This document shows, piece after piece, positions 17,403 to 26,391 of a DNA stretch of 59,534 nucleotides (position 1 is its first letter; each line of letters starts with the position of its first letter). The position numbers and the translations under genes are program-made. A model generated the notes under the pieces. That model saw only the letters and a program-made list of their open reading frames with translations, made no database searches and had not been told where the DNA came from. This DNA is from an uncultured Akkermansia sp. Lineage in GTDB: Bacteria > Verrucomicrobiota > Verrucomicrobiia > Verrucomicrobiales > Akkermansiaceae. The stretch is taken from positions 1 to 59,534 of the forward strand of contig CALXRG010000016.1 in assembly GCA_944390825.1 (NCBI GenBank), read 5' to 3'.

Positions 17403-18488
17403 ATGGCAACAGAAGAACAGGAAGCATGGGACAAACTCGCCGGCGAATGCGGATTGAGCAGCAGACAAGCGCTCCGGCTGGGCATCGAACTGGCCGAACA
17501 CTGCGGCCGCATCATGCAGGACCGGACACCAACCACCCCGGCACCGGGCATGCAACGCGACAGCTCCCAGGACCTCATGCACTCCTGCCGCGAAATCATC
17601 CGCCTGGGCAGCACGGCACTGGAGGAACAAAGCCTCAGCGTCCCACTCCGGGAAGCCGCACAAGCCACCCTGGCACACAAGCAACAAAGACGCCCCCGAA
17701 CCCTGTATGAAATCCGCATCATCTGCGCCCGGCTGCAACGCATGGCGCCCGACTTCATGAACCGCCAGATGAGAGCCATCAAACGCAGCGACTGCCAGCA
17801 CATCCTGCAAACCTGCTTCAACACAGACAGACAAAGGCAAAAAGCCCGCCTCATTCTCCACGGCATCTTCGCCTACGGCATCCGCCAGGGATGGTGCGCA
17901 GCCAACCCCCTGCAAACCATAGACCTGCCCAAACCCCGGGAACAGGAAATACACCCCCTGCCATGGGAAGACCTGAAAAAACTCCTGCGCGTCGCCCTCA
18001 CCGAAAAACACCGCACCTGCATGCCGGCACTCGGCATGATGCTCTGGGCCGGCGTACGCCCGGCAGAAGTACGCCGATTGAGCTGGCAGGATGTGGACTG
18101 GGAAGAACGCGTCATCAGCATCCGCCCCGCACACAGCAAAACCGGAGGCTGCCGCCATATCACCCTCCCACCCGCTCTTGAAGCCTGGCTGCAAGAGTTC
18201 GGCATCCGCCCGGAGGGCCGCATCTGCCCCCCCAACTGGGAACGCCGCTGGAAAGAACTGCGCCGGGCCGCCCTGCCACACGGCTGGCAGCAAGACGTCC
18301 TGCGCCACACCTACGCCAGCTACCACGCCAAACACTGGCACGACTTCAACCGCCTCCAAGCCGAAATGGGACACCGCAGCGCACGCCTGCTCCAAACCCG
18401 CTACCTGAGCATGCGCGGCATCACCGCCGCCCATGCCGCACGCTTCTGGAAACCACACGGACTCTGGACCTGCCCGGCACCAAAATAA
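17403..18488 (+). CDS. Tyrosine recombinase (phage-integrase family)
   Basis: 361-residue site-specific recombinase. The N-terminal part (1-170) is a helical DNA-binding (core-binding) region. The catalytic part has GVRPAEVRRLSW (box I arginine), a lysine in HSKTGGCRHI, DVLRHTYASYHA (box II arginine and histidine), GHRSARLLQ, and TRYLSM with the presumed nucleophile tyrosine. The first His of HxxR is replaced by Asp. GAGG lies about 9 bases before the ATG. No excisionase, phage or conjugation genes are next to it, so it is a solitary recombinase. Its C-terminus closely matches the fragment at 1-306. It could act on an invertible element or be a relic of an island. Confidence 0.9.
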   Translation: MATEEQEAWDKLAGECGLSSRQALRLGIELAEHCGRIMQDRTPTTPAPGMQRDSSQDLMHSCREIIRLGSTALEEQSLSVPLREAAQATLAHKQQRRPRTLYEIRIICARLQRMAPDFMNRQMRAIKRSDCQHILQTCFNTDRQRQKARLILHGIFAYGIRQGWCAANPLQTIDLPKPREQEIHPLPWEDLKKLLRVALTEKHRTCMPALGMMLWAGVRPAEVRRLSWQDVDWEERVISIRPAHSKTGGCRHITLPPALEAWLQEFGIRPEGRICPPNWERRWKELRRAALPHGWQQDVLRHTYASYHAKHWHDFNRLQAEMGHRSARLLQTRYLSMRGITAAHAARFWKPHGLWTCPAPK

Positions 18489-18510
18489 CACCGCCCGCAC
18501 ACTTTCAGCC

Positions 18511-18539
18511 TTTACAAGCCCGGTGATCTACCCTATAGT
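18511..18539 (+). promoter_or_regulatory. Promoter of nadC-dprA, predicting a leaderless mRNA
   Basis: TTTACA (18511-18516), 17 bases, TATAGT (18534-18539). The -10 box ends 6 bases before the nadC ATG at 18546, which places the likely first transcribed base on or next to the start codon. Confidence 0.75.
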
Positions 18540-18545
18540 GAGCCC

Positions 18546-19418
18546 ATGAGCAATCACCCGGTATCAGACAACATGCAGGCACTCATCCGCCTGGCCCTCG
18601 ACGAAGATTTTGGCGATGGAGACGTAACATCAACCTACTTTGTACCCGCAGAGCTGCAGGCCCGTGCCCTCATGCGCTCCCGGACCCCCGGTGTCGTCTC
18701 AGGCGTCCAGGTGGCAGAAGCCGTCTTCCGCACGGTCGATCCCACACTCAACATCGAAATCTGCAAGCCGAACGGCTCCATTCTCGCTCCCGGCGACGTG
18801 GTCATGATCATCGAAGGCTCTGCCCGCTCCATCCTGGGAGCGGAGCGCACCGCCCTCAACTTCATCCAGCGCCTCTCAGGCGTCGCCACCATGACCCACA
18901 CCTACGTCCAAGCTATCGCTCACACCTCCTGCAAACTGCTTGACACCCGCAAGACCACACCCGGCTACCGGCTGCTGGAAAAAGCTGCCGTCGTCGACGG
19001 CGGCGGCACCAACCACCGCCTTGGCCTCTATGACCGCGCCATGGTCAAAGACAACCACCTCATGACCGACGGCAACACCGAGCACCTCCAGCAATGCATC
19101 AACCGGCTGAAAACAGACAAACCCGGCGTCGAGGTCGAGCTGGAAGCGGACACCCTGCAACAAGTGGAAGCCTTCCTCAAACTCGACGGCGTGGACTACA
19201 TCCTGCTCGACAACATGAGCAATGACGACATGCGCCGCGCCGTCGCCATGCGGGGCAACCGGGAGAAACCCTACTTCGAAGCCTCCGGAGGACTCACCCT
19301 GGCGACAGCCCCCGCCGCAGCCGAAACGGGGGTCGACTTCATGAGCTTCGGTTGCCTGACCCACTCCGTCCCCTCCCTTGATCTGGGACTGGACTTTACC
19401 GTTGAGCGCTCATGCTGA
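18546..19418 (+). CDS. nadC: Nicotinate-nucleotide pyrophosphorylase (quinolinate phosphoribosyltransferase)
   Basis: Converts quinolinate and PRPP to nicotinate mononucleotide in NAD synthesis, in the cytoplasm. 290 residues. Typical features: DEDFGDGDVTS at the N-terminus, RTALNFIQRLSGVATMT, LLDTRKTTPGYR, GGTNHRLGLYD, MVKDNHL and EVELE, with VDYILLDNMS and FEASGGL in the phosphate-binding half. The start at 18546 is set by the promoter and by homology. The last codons overlap the dprA start by 7 bases, so the two genes are probably translationally coupled. Confidence 0.96.
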   Translation: MSNHPVSDNMQALIRLALDEDFGDGDVTSTYFVPAELQARALMRSRTPGVVSGVQVAEAVFRTVDPTLNIEICKPNGSILAPGDVVMIIEGSARSILGAERTALNFIQRLSGVATMTHTYVQAIAHTSCKLLDTRKTTPGYRLLEKAAVVDGGGTNHRLGLYDRAMVKDNHLMTDGNTEHLQQCINRLKTDKPGVEVELEADTLQQVEAFLKLDGVDYILLDNMSNDDMRRAVAMRGNREKPYFEASGGLTLATAPAAAETGVDFMSFGCLTHSVPSLDLGLDFTVERSC

Positions 19419-20671
19419 GCCAGAGCGAGATTCTGGTCACACTCAACCTGATTCCCGGGCTGGGGCCTGTGCGCATCCAGTCATTGCTGGAGCATTTTGG
19501 CTCTGCCGAACTTGTTCTGGAAGCCCCTGCCCGCCTGCTAGCCCAGGTTCCCCGCATCGGCGCGAAACTGGCAGAAGCCATCGCCGACTGGCGCAACTGC
19601 ACCAACGTCCACGCCGAGCTGGAATACGCCGCCGCCCGCGGTGTACGGGTCGTCACCCTGCTGGACGATGACTACCCCACAGTGCTCCGGCGCATGAGCG
19701 ACCCGCCCATCGTCCTCTACGTACTGGGCGAGTGGCGTCAGGACGACGCCCGGCGCGGCGTCTCCATCGTCGGCACACGCCAAGCCACCGGCTACGGCAT
19801 CTCACAAGCCAGACACTTCGGACGGGAACTCGCAGAACAAGGCGGCTGCTGCATCATCTCCGGACTCGCCCGGGGCATCGACACAGCAGGGCATCTCGGC
19901 GCCCTGGATGCCGGGGGACGCACCATCGCCGTACTTGGAAACGGCCTGAGCTCCATCTTTCCCCCGGAAAACACCGCCCTCGTCCACCGCATCCTTCAGA
20001 AGAACCAGGGTGCCATCGTAAGCGAGTTTCCCATGAACGTCCGGCCCAGCCGCATCACCTTCCCCCAGCGCAACCGCATCGTTGCGGCCTGGAGCCGGGC
20101 CACCCTTGTCATCGAAGCCCCACAGCACAGCGGAGCCCTTCACACAGCAGGACTTGCCGCCAGCCATTACGGCAACACAGTCTTCGCCCTGCCCGGCCCG
20201 GTCGATTCCCCCACCTCCCAAGGCTGCCACACCCTCATCCGCGACGGTGCTACCCTCTGCAGCCATCCCCAGGAGCTCATCTCCGACATGGGCTGGGACA
20301 AAGGAGAATGGCAACCGGATCTCTTTGACGACGGACCAACCCTTCTTGCCAAAGAAGAAGCCCCGGACACAGCATCCGCCACCTCCTTCCCGGCCTCTAC
20401 CGCCTTCGCCACAACCAGCCGCAGCGCACAGGCACCCGGCAGCACCAGCGCACAGGCACCCGGCAGCACCTCCGCCCGCAACCACGCCGATCTGCTACCC
20501 TCCCAGCGCACCATCATCGACGCTATTCTGCGCGGCTCAGACACCCTGGATCAGCTCTGCACTGCACTGGGCAGCAGCACCTCAGAACTGGCACCGGCAC
20601 TGATACAGCTTATCATTGCGCACCACCTCATCACCCTTCCGGGCGGACGGTACCAAGTCATCACCCAATGA
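19412..20671 (+). CDS. dprA: DNA-processing protein DprA
   Basis: Binds incoming single-stranded DNA and loads RecA during natural transformation. 419 residues, start ATG 19412 overlapping nadC. An N-terminal helix-hairpin-helix/SAM-like region (LIPGLGPVRIQSLLEHFGSA) precedes the Rossmann domain with SIVGTRQATGYG, ISGLARGIDTAGHLGAL and VLGNGLSSIFPPEN. A Ser/Ala/Pro-rich linker (about 310-355) contains two copies of SAQAPGST encoded by a 24-bp direct repeat. A C-terminal winged-helix domain (about 360-419) follows. Its presence suggests, but does not prove, competence. Confidence 0.95.
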   Translation: MLSQSEILVTLNLIPGLGPVRIQSLLEHFGSAELVLEAPARLLAQVPRIGAKLAEAIADWRNCTNVHAELEYAAARGVRVVTLLDDDYPTVLRRMSDPPIVLYVLGEWRQDDARRGVSIVGTRQATGYGISQARHFGRELAEQGGCCIISGLARGIDTAGHLGALDAGGRTIAVLGNGLSSIFPPENTALVHRILQKNQGAIVSEFPMNVRPSRITFPQRNRIVAAWSRATLVIEAPQHSGALHTAGLAASHYGNTVFALPGPVDSPTSQGCHTLIRDGATLCSHPQELISDMGWDKGEWQPDLFDDGPTLLAKEEAPDTASATSFPASTAFATTSRSAQAPGSTSAQAPGSTSARNHADLLPSQRTIIDAILRGSDTLDQLCTALGSSTSELAPALIQLIIAHHLITLPGGRYQVITQ

Positions 20672-20834
20672 CCCTGCCGGCAACTCCCCGAAAGCGGCCG
20701 GACCGGCACGCACAAGCCAGGCCCTCAGCCACCACAGCCGCCCTGCAAACGAGCCAAACCACACAAGCGAAGGCACACCCTGACAACCGTCAATTTCGCC
20801 GCTGCAGCCGTAACAGCACAATGACATTTTAGAC

Positions 20835-20863
20835 TTGTCAAAACGGCCGGCCTGCGGTAGACT
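20835..20863 (+). promoter_or_regulatory. Promoter of the D,D-carboxypeptidase gene, predicting a leaderless mRNA
   Basis: TTGTCA (20835-20840), 17 bases, TAGACT (20858-20863), 7 bases, then ATG at 20871. Confidence 0.7.
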
Positions 20864-20870
20864 CCCCGCC

Positions 20871-21833
20871 ATGCGCTGCCTCAACATCTTCATCTTTCTG
20901 CTTGCCAGCCTTGTACTCTGCTGCTGCCAACAGAACGCCGCAAGATACTCCTACAGCACCCAAAAAGCCCGCAGCGCCTGGAATCAGCCTGCTACCACGC
21001 GTCATTATCAAGCGGCCGTCCCCCGGCAAGCCAGGCAAACCGCAACCCCCGGGTCAGCAGGCATGGGCGCAGCGCGTCCCGCGTATCGCCCCAGCACCCC
21101 GGCGCCACGCCCCACGGGTGCAGCAGCGGTTTGCGTAATTGATCCGCGCACAGGCACCGTTCTCTACGAGCACAACGCGCGCACGCGCCGCCAGGTCGCC
21201 AGCACTCAGAAAATCATCACCGCACTCTGCGTCTGCGACGCCGGCGGTCTCGACCGCATGGTCACCATTAACAGGGAAGACGTCAAAGCCCCACCCATCA
21301 AACTCAATCTGACCCCCGGCACCAGCTACCGCAAGATGGACCTGCTGCGCGCCATGATGACCGGCAGCTTCAACGACCTGGCCATGACCCTGGCCCGCGA
21401 CACCGCAGGCAGTGTGCCTGCCTTCGTCAACCGTATGAACGCCAAGGCCCGCCAGATGAAGATGTACAACTCCCACTTTGAGAACCCCAGCGGACTGCCG
21501 GCAAACCAGTACTCGACAGCCTACGACATGGCCCGCGCAGCCTGCTATGCCTACTACAACCCAATCATCCGCAGCCTCATCAACATCCCGGAGTACACCT
21601 TCACCCGCACCAACGGCACCACACGCCGCATCCGCTCCACCAACAAACTGCTCGGCCGCTACCCATGGGTACAAGGCATGAAAACAGGCTACACCAATGC
21701 CGCAGGCAAGTGCCTCATCTCCTGTGGCAGTCTGAACGGACGCAGCGTTATCGTCGTGATTCTCGGAAGCTCCAATGCCAAAATCTGGGATGAATCCCTC
21801 CGCTACCTTCGCTGGGCACTGGACATTGCCTAA
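20871..21833 (+). CDS. D-alanyl-D-alanine carboxypeptidase (peptidase S11), lipoprotein-like N-terminus
   Basis: Trims the terminal D-Ala of peptidoglycan stem peptides in the periplasm. About 320 residues from ATG 20871. The N-terminus MRCLNIFIFLLASLVLCCC is a signal with a lipobox-like LVLC, so it may be lipid-anchored. A Ser/Arg/Pro-rich spacer (about 25-85) follows. The penicillin-binding fold has STQK (SxxK nucleophile), SFN (SxN) and MKTGYTNAAGKC (KTG triad), in the right order and spacing. It lacks the C-terminal amphipathic anchor domain of DacA-type enzymes. In-frame codons upstream of 20871 fall inside the promoter. Confidence 0.92.
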   Translation: MRCLNIFIFLLASLVLCCCQQNAARYSYSTQKARSAWNQPATTRHYQAAVPRQARQTATPGSAGMGAARPAYRPSTPAPRPTGAAAVCVIDPRTGTVLYEHNARTRRQVASTQKIITALCVCDAGGLDRMVTINREDVKAPPIKLNLTPGTSYRKMDLLRAMMTGSFNDLAMTLARDTAGSVPAFVNRMNAKARQMKMYNSHFENPSGLPANQYSTAYDMARAACYAYYNPIIRSLINIPEYTFTRTNGTTRRIRSTNKLLGRYPWVQGMKTGYTNAAGKCLISCGSLNGRSVIVVILGSSNAKIWDESLRYLRWALDIA

Positions 21834-22092
21834 GCCGTCAAGCCGGCACAGGCAGTATTTCCTGGAAAAACAAGCGTAACGACCAAAAAGGCCCGCAGCG
21901 CCCCATCGGACGGCCCGTCCGGTATGCAAAGCGCCTTCACAGGAAACGCCCACCGGTGACAGCACCGGATTGAGCCCAATTTAAGCCGGAAGCGGCAGAA
22001 AACATGCCGCAGCCGCCTTCATGAAACATTCGTGAAGCACGCGACACAACCGCCCGGAGTGCAACTATCCCCGTCATACTCCAAGTGCCAGC

Positions 22093-22122
22093 TTGACTTC
22101 CCTCACCGGCGAGGCGTATAAT
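22093..22122 (+). promoter_or_regulatory. Promoter of the Bax-inhibitor-1 family gene
   Basis: TTGACT (22093-22098), 18 bases, perfect TATAAT (22117-22122). An ATG at 22121 lies inside the -10 box and cannot be in the transcript, so the ATG at 22133 is the start, with a leader of only a few bases. The 260 bases before this promoter (21834-22092) hold a CGGACGG-C-CCGTCCG dyad near 21908-21922 and nothing else clear. Confidence 0.75.
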
Positions 22123-22132
22123 GCACTTGGAT

Positions 22133-22825
22133 ATGGAACAGGAATACAGCATTTCCCCCTCAATGAGCGTTGAAGAAGCCAACCAACGCGTCCGCATCTT
22201 CATGAACAAGGTGTACCTGTGGATGGCTGTCACGCTGCTGATCAGCGCAGGCGCCGCGGCCTACGCCGTCACCTCACCGGAGCTGCTCTTCTGGGTAGCA
22301 GAACATTACCTCATCAGCTCGATTGCATGCCTGGGTCTCCTGCTCGTGATGAGCTTTGCCGGCCAGGCACTAAGCAGCAGCACTCTGGGAGCCCTGCTGA
22401 TCGTCTTCTGCGCCATGGAAGGCCTGCTGCTCGGCCCGCTCATGAGCACCGTAGCCCCGGGCACCATCACAACCGCTTTTGCATGCACAGCCGGCATGTT
22501 CGGCGTCATGTCCATCTATGGCGCCTGCACCAAGACCAACCTCGGCGGGATGAGGCGTTTCCTCATGATGTGCCTGATCGGGCTTCTCATCGCCATGGTC
22601 GTCAATATCTTTGTCGGCAGCGGCATGCTGGGGCTCATCATTTCCGGCATCGGCGTCATTCTCTTCGCGGCGTTCACTGCCTACGACACACAAATGCTGC
22701 GCACAATGGCGCTCGAGCTTGACGGGGAAGGCCGGGACAAAGGAGCCATCTTCGGGGCCCTGGCCCTGTACCTGGACTTCCTGAACATGTTCCTCTTCCT
22801 GCTCAGTCTTCTGCGCCAGGACTAA
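22133..22825 (+). CDS. Bax inhibitor-1/YccA family membrane protein
   Basis: About 230 residues with seven predicted membrane helices from residue ~30 onward (KVYLWMAVTLLISAGAAAYA, LISSIACLGLLLVMSFAG, and so on). A short charged C-terminus (SLLRQD) follows the last helix, and FTAYDTQMLR sits just before it; both are features of the BI-1/YccA/YbhL family. Members are pH-sensitive calcium-leak channels or modulators of FtsH proteolysis; which applies here is unknown. Start is chosen from the promoter position. The Jag-like gene follows after 49 bases and may be cotranscribed. Confidence 0.9.
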   Translation: MEQEYSISPSMSVEEANQRVRIFMNKVYLWMAVTLLISAGAAAYAVTSPELLFWVAEHYLISSIACLGLLLVMSFAGQALSSSTLGALLIVFCAMEGLLLGPLMSTVAPGTITTAFACTAGMFGVMSIYGACTKTNLGGMRRFLMMCLIGLLIAMVVNIFVGSGMLGLIISGIGVILFAAFTAYDTQMLRTMALELDGEGRDKGAIFGALALYLDFLNMFLFLLSLLRQD

Positions 22826-22874
22826 CCCCCCAACGTCTACCCCGCAGCCCCCACCTCACCGGATCACCTTTACC

Positions 22875-23351
22875 ATGGAAGAACGCCTGACCGAACTATC
22901 GCTCCACAGCCTTAAAGCCATTCTGGATCCACTCCGTTTCACCTTTGAATGCGAAGTGTTCCCCTACGAGGACAACAGCATCACCCTCATGATCACCAGC
23001 CCCGACGCCCGTTTCCTCATCGGCGACGAAGGCGACCGCCTGGACGACCTGCAATACCTCGTCAACCGCATGGTTCAGGCCGAGTGGGAAGATGCACCGC
23101 GTGTGCGGGTGGATTGCGATCACTACCGTGAGCGGGCTGAGGCACGGCTGCTGCGCAGCGCCCGCAGCCGTGCAGAGCGCGTACTCAAAACAGGCAAACC
23201 CCTGCGCATGGAAGCTCTCAACGCCTACCAGAGGAGGCTCGTCCACAATGAGCTGGCGAAAATCCCCGGTATCCGGACAGTTTCCGAGGATACCGAATCC
23301 CGCTTCAAACGTATCACCATCAGCCGCGTCAGCTCTGACGATCCGGCATGA
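22875..23351 (+). CDS. Jag/KhpB-like RNA-binding protein (KH and R3H domains)
   Basis: 158 residues. A KH domain (about 25-85) has the GxxG-type loop in FLIGDEGDRLDDLQYLVNRM, as in the SpoIIIJ-associated protein Jag. The R3H domain (about 110-150) has NAYQRRLVHNEL and IRTVSEDTESRFKRITI, with the R-x3-H signature. The N-terminal Jag-N domain is absent, so this is a short version. Family members bind RNA and affect cell-wall synthesis and division. Jag is usually near yidC; here no yidC is present and the neighbours are a BI-1 protein and a secreted protein. The stop overlaps the next start (ATGA). Confidence 0.88.
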   Translation: MEERLTELSLHSLKAILDPLRFTFECEVFPYEDNSITLMITSPDARFLIGDEGDRLDDLQYLVNRMVQAEWEDAPRVRVDCDHYRERAEARLLRSARSRAERVLKTGKPLRMEALNAYQRRLVHNELAKIPGIRTVSEDTESRFKRITISRVSSDDPA

Positions 23352-24082
23352 GGCCTCTTCTCCTGTTCCTGCTGGCCCTGGCGGCAATCACCACGCAACA
23401 ATCAGAAGGGCGTGAGTATTGCGTCTACTTCGCACAGGGAGCGGAGCAAACCGACTGGGCAGCACAACTTGCACCCCTGCGCCAAATCGACCCGCAAGCC
23501 ACGTGGAAGTTTGTACCCCTGAGTGACCGGATCGACCACCTGGACGCAGCACGGCGCGCCGCTATGGCCCTGAGGGATGGCGTCACCCGGCTGCCCTGCG
23601 TCGCACTGGCGGATGACCACGGCAGCTACACCTCCCTGCCGCTTCCCCTCGTCTCCACCGCACAAGTCACAGAAGCCCAGCTTCAAGCAACCAATCCGGA
23701 CAGAGAAACAGCCACCGCCCGCCGAGAGTTCGAAGCGAAAAGCTTCATCCTTCTCGCAACACAGCATTTCACACCCCCGACCACCCCGGAGCAATGCCTG
23801 CTGGAAGTGGCGCGTACCCGCAAACTGCTGGAATCTGAGGCCGCCACGGAGGAAGACGCTCAAATCCTCACCTTGAGAGTCATATACCCGCTGTTAATGC
23901 GCCGCTATGCACTGCTCTACACCGGTGCCCACACCCCGGAAACCGAAGCAGCCTTGCTGGATGCCATCACCGCCCTGGAGCATGCACGGGATCTCAATCC
24001 CACCTCCACGCCAGGCCGCCAAGCCTACGATGAACGCGAACGCCTGCGGGCCGCGCGCCTCCAAAGCAGGCAATACGACTAA
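23348..24082 (+). CDS. Secreted protein of unknown function
   Basis: 244 residues beginning with a clear Sec signal (MRPLLLFLLALAAITTQQSEG), so exported. After it, EYCVYFAQGAEQTDWAAQL and later TWKFVPLSDRIDHLDAARRA suggest an alpha/beta thioredoxin-like or GIY-like first half, but no catalytic cysteine pair is present. The second half (about 120-244) is helical and rich in Ala, Glu and Leu. Its ATG overlaps the stop of the Jag-like gene (ATGA), so the two are translated together. I do not recognise the family. Confidence 0.8.
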   Translation: MRPLLLFLLALAAITTQQSEGREYCVYFAQGAEQTDWAAQLAPLRQIDPQATWKFVPLSDRIDHLDAARRAAMALRDGVTRLPCVALADDHGSYTSLPLPLVSTAQVTEAQLQATNPDRETATARREFEAKSFILLATQHFTPPTTPEQCLLEVARTRKLLESEAATEEDAQILTLRVIYPLLMRRYALLYTGAHTPETEAALLDAITALEHARDLNPTSTPGRQAYDERERLRAARLQSRQYD

Positions 24083-24157
24083 CCCCGTCCGGGCCGTCAG
24101 GTACTTTCCCGGGCCGCGGCACTCGCCCTTTGTCACGCCATCCCTCTCCACAGCACC

Positions 24158-24196
24158 CATCCAACCCGCTGTACCTGGCTCATCCAACCCGCTGTA
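24158..24196. repeat. 16-bp direct repeat upstream of the alpha-galactosidase gene
   Basis: CATCCAACCCGCTGTA occurs at 24158-24173 and again at 24181-24196, 23 bases apart, ending 17 bases before the GH36 start. It could be a regulator site or a slippage duplication. Confidence 0.6.
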
Positions 24197-24213
24197 TCTG
24201 CATCCCACCTGTC

Positions 24214-26391
24214 ATGGAACTGCTTCACCTGTTCACCTCACACACGCAACTCACGCTGAAACTTGACCCGGGAACTCCCCCCCAGCTCTGCTACCTGGGA
24301 CCGAGATTAAACACCCCCGATGATGCCGCCACCGCATCATCAGCCGAATGGCCACTGCTGTCCACAGAACGGGATGAACTCGCCCCCTTTGGCAATTTTT
24401 CAGGCGAATCCTCCCTGGTCATCCAGCTGCCCGACGGCACCCGTAGTCTGAGTCTGAACCTGCGTGATCACCACTTGGAAGAAATGAGCGATTGCACCCG
24501 CCTCATTCTGACCCTGGCCGACGCAACCTACCCCGGCTTCTCCGCTCAGCTCACCCTCGAAGCCTGGCACAATGAGGACACCTTCGCCCTGCGCTGTGCA
24601 TTGCAAAACAACAGCGGTCACGCACTCACCATCCTGCGGGCCTACTCAGCAGCACTGCGCCTGAAAGCACCAGACTACCACCTCACCGCCTTCCGGGGAG
24701 CCTGGAGCGGAGAAAACTACCAGGAAGAGCAGCGTATCGGCCGCGGACTTACCGTCTCCGCCGGATCCACCAGCGGCATCCAGAATGCCCAGGCCGGCAC
24801 CCCCGGCTTCATTCTTTCGCTCGGCGCACCCGCCACCGAAACCACCGGGAATTGCCTGCTCGGAGCCCTCTGCTGGAGCGGCAACTACGCCCTCACCTTC
24901 AAGCACAGCGACTACGGGCATCTTTTCATGGGCATGGGGCACGACTTCAGCCACGCGCCCTACCGTCTGGAGGCCGCCTCCCGCCTGGAACTGCCGCAAG
25001 CCCTGCTCCTGTACAGCAGCCAAGGCAAAGGACATGCCAGCCGAAACCTGCACCGCCACCTGCGCCGCCACATCCTGCCCCATGGCGACCAACCGCGCCG
25101 GTGCCTGCTCAACAGCTGGGAAGGCGTCCACTTCGGCGTACATCAGGACACCCTGATCGCCATGATGCAAGCCTCAGCCAAGCTGGGTATCGAACTCTTT
25201 GTCCTCGATGACGGATGGTTCGGAAGACGGGACGACGACACCAGCTCCCTGGGCGACTGGGCACCGGCTCCGCACAAACTTCCCCAGGGCCTCGCACCAC
25301 TCACCCGCGAAGCCGCCCGTCTCGGCATCGGTTTCGGTCTCTGGGTCGAACCGGAAATGATCAGCCCCGACAGCGACCTCTACAGAGCCCACCCCGACTG
25401 GGCCCTGCGCCTGCCAACACGCACACCCAAACAGGAACGCCACCAGCTCGTACTCGATCTTTGCAACCCGGCCGTGGAGGAACACATCATCACAACCATG
25501 ACCCATCTGCTGAAGCAAAACCCCGGCATCAGCTACATCAAGTGGGATTGCAACCGCAAAATCACCGATGCCGCCTCCCCCTACCTCCCGCCGCACCGGC
25601 AAAGCAACATCTTCTCCGACTACATTGCCGCCTACAATCGCATCATGGGCACCCTGCGCCGGAGCTTCCCCGACGTCACCTTCCAATGCTGCTCAGCCGG
25701 GGGCGGCCGGCTTGACTGCGGGGCCGCTGCCTACCATGAGGAGTTCTGGCTCAGCGACAACACCGACGCCTTCGAGCGTCTGCGCATGCAGTGGAGTGCC
25801 TCATTCTTCTTCCCGGCCAATGCCATCGGCTGCCACGTCACCTCCTCACCCAACCTCTACACCGGGCGGGAAACCCCGCTCAAGTTCCGCTTCGACGCTG
25901 CCCTTGCCGGCCGCCTCGGCCTGGAACTCGATCCACGCGCCCTCACCCCGGAACAACAGGAGGACTTCCGTTCCCGCCTGGCCCTGGCAAAACGCCTGCG
26001 CCCCATCGTCCAGCTCGGCGACCTTTATCGTCTCGTCTCCCCCTACGAAGGGCCGGACTGTGCCCTGCTCTACCGCCGCGGGTCCCAAGCCCTGCTCCTG
26101 GCCTACACCACGCAGCGACACTTCACTCACCAGCACACCCGCATCCCCCTCCACGGACTTGATACAGGCACCCGCTACCGCATCACCGAACTGTGCCCCG
26201 ACAGCACAGGCACCCGCAGCCCCTACCACGGACTCACGCTGGGCAGCGACGCCCTCATGAGCACCGGCATCCCCATCTGCTGGAACCGTCCCTTCCAGTC
26301 CTGCGTCCTGCTGCTGGAAGCAGAGGGGCACGCCACATTGCCAACGCCGGATGCACCCTCCACCGGGTTCCATCAATCCATCCCCTCGTAG
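24214..26391 (+). CDS. Alpha-galactosidase, glycoside hydrolase family 36
   Basis: Hydrolyses terminal alpha-galactosyl residues from oligosaccharides such as raffinose or host glycans. 725 residues from ATG 24214. The N-terminal beta-supersandwich (1-310) is followed by the TIM barrel with FVLDDGWFGRRDDDTSSLGD, LWVEPEMISPDSDLY, YIKWDCNRKITD (nucleophile Asp), QCCSAGGGRLDCGA and WLSDNTDAFERLR (acid/base Asp). A C-terminal beta domain follows. No signal peptide is visible, so it is probably cytoplasmic, which fits GH36 in subfamilies acting on imported oligosaccharides. Translation could not start earlier with support. Its 3' end overlaps recQ by 19 bases, tail to tail. Confidence 0.95.
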   Translation: MELLHLFTSHTQLTLKLDPGTPPQLCYLGPRLNTPDDAATASSAEWPLLSTERDELAPFGNFSGESSLVIQLPDGTRSLSLNLRDHHLEEMSDCTRLILTLADATYPGFSAQLTLEAWHNEDTFALRCALQNNSGHALTILRAYSAALRLKAPDYHLTAFRGAWSGENYQEEQRIGRGLTVSAGSTSGIQNAQAGTPGFILSLGAPATETTGNCLLGALCWSGNYALTFKHSDYGHLFMGMGHDFSHAPYRLEAASRLELPQALLLYSSQGKGHASRNLHRHLRRHILPHGDQPRRCLLNSWEGVHFGVHQDTLIAMMQASAKLGIELFVLDDGWFGRRDDDTSSLGDWAPAPHKLPQGLAPLTREAARLGIGFGLWVEPEMISPDSDLYRAHPDWALRLPTRTPKQERHQLVLDLCNPAVEEHIITTMTHLLKQNPGISYIKWDCNRKITDAASPYLPPHRQSNIFSDYIAAYNRIMGTLRRSFPDVTFQCCSAGGGRLDCGAAAYHEEFWLSDNTDAFERLRMQWSASFFFPANAIGCHVTSSPNLYTGRETPLKFRFDAALAGRLGLELDPRALTPEQQEDFRSRLALAKRLRPIVQLGDLYRLVSPYEGPDCALLYRRGSQALLLAYTTQRHFTHQHTRIPLHGLDTGTRYRITELCPDSTGTRSPYHGLTLGSDALMSTGIPICWNRPFQSCVLLLEAEGHATLPTPDAPSTGFHQSIPS

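Noticed and set aside
17160..18500. 446-codon open frame on the minus strand
   Set aside because: Antisense to the complete recombinase; Phe/Val/Ala-rich and without motifs.
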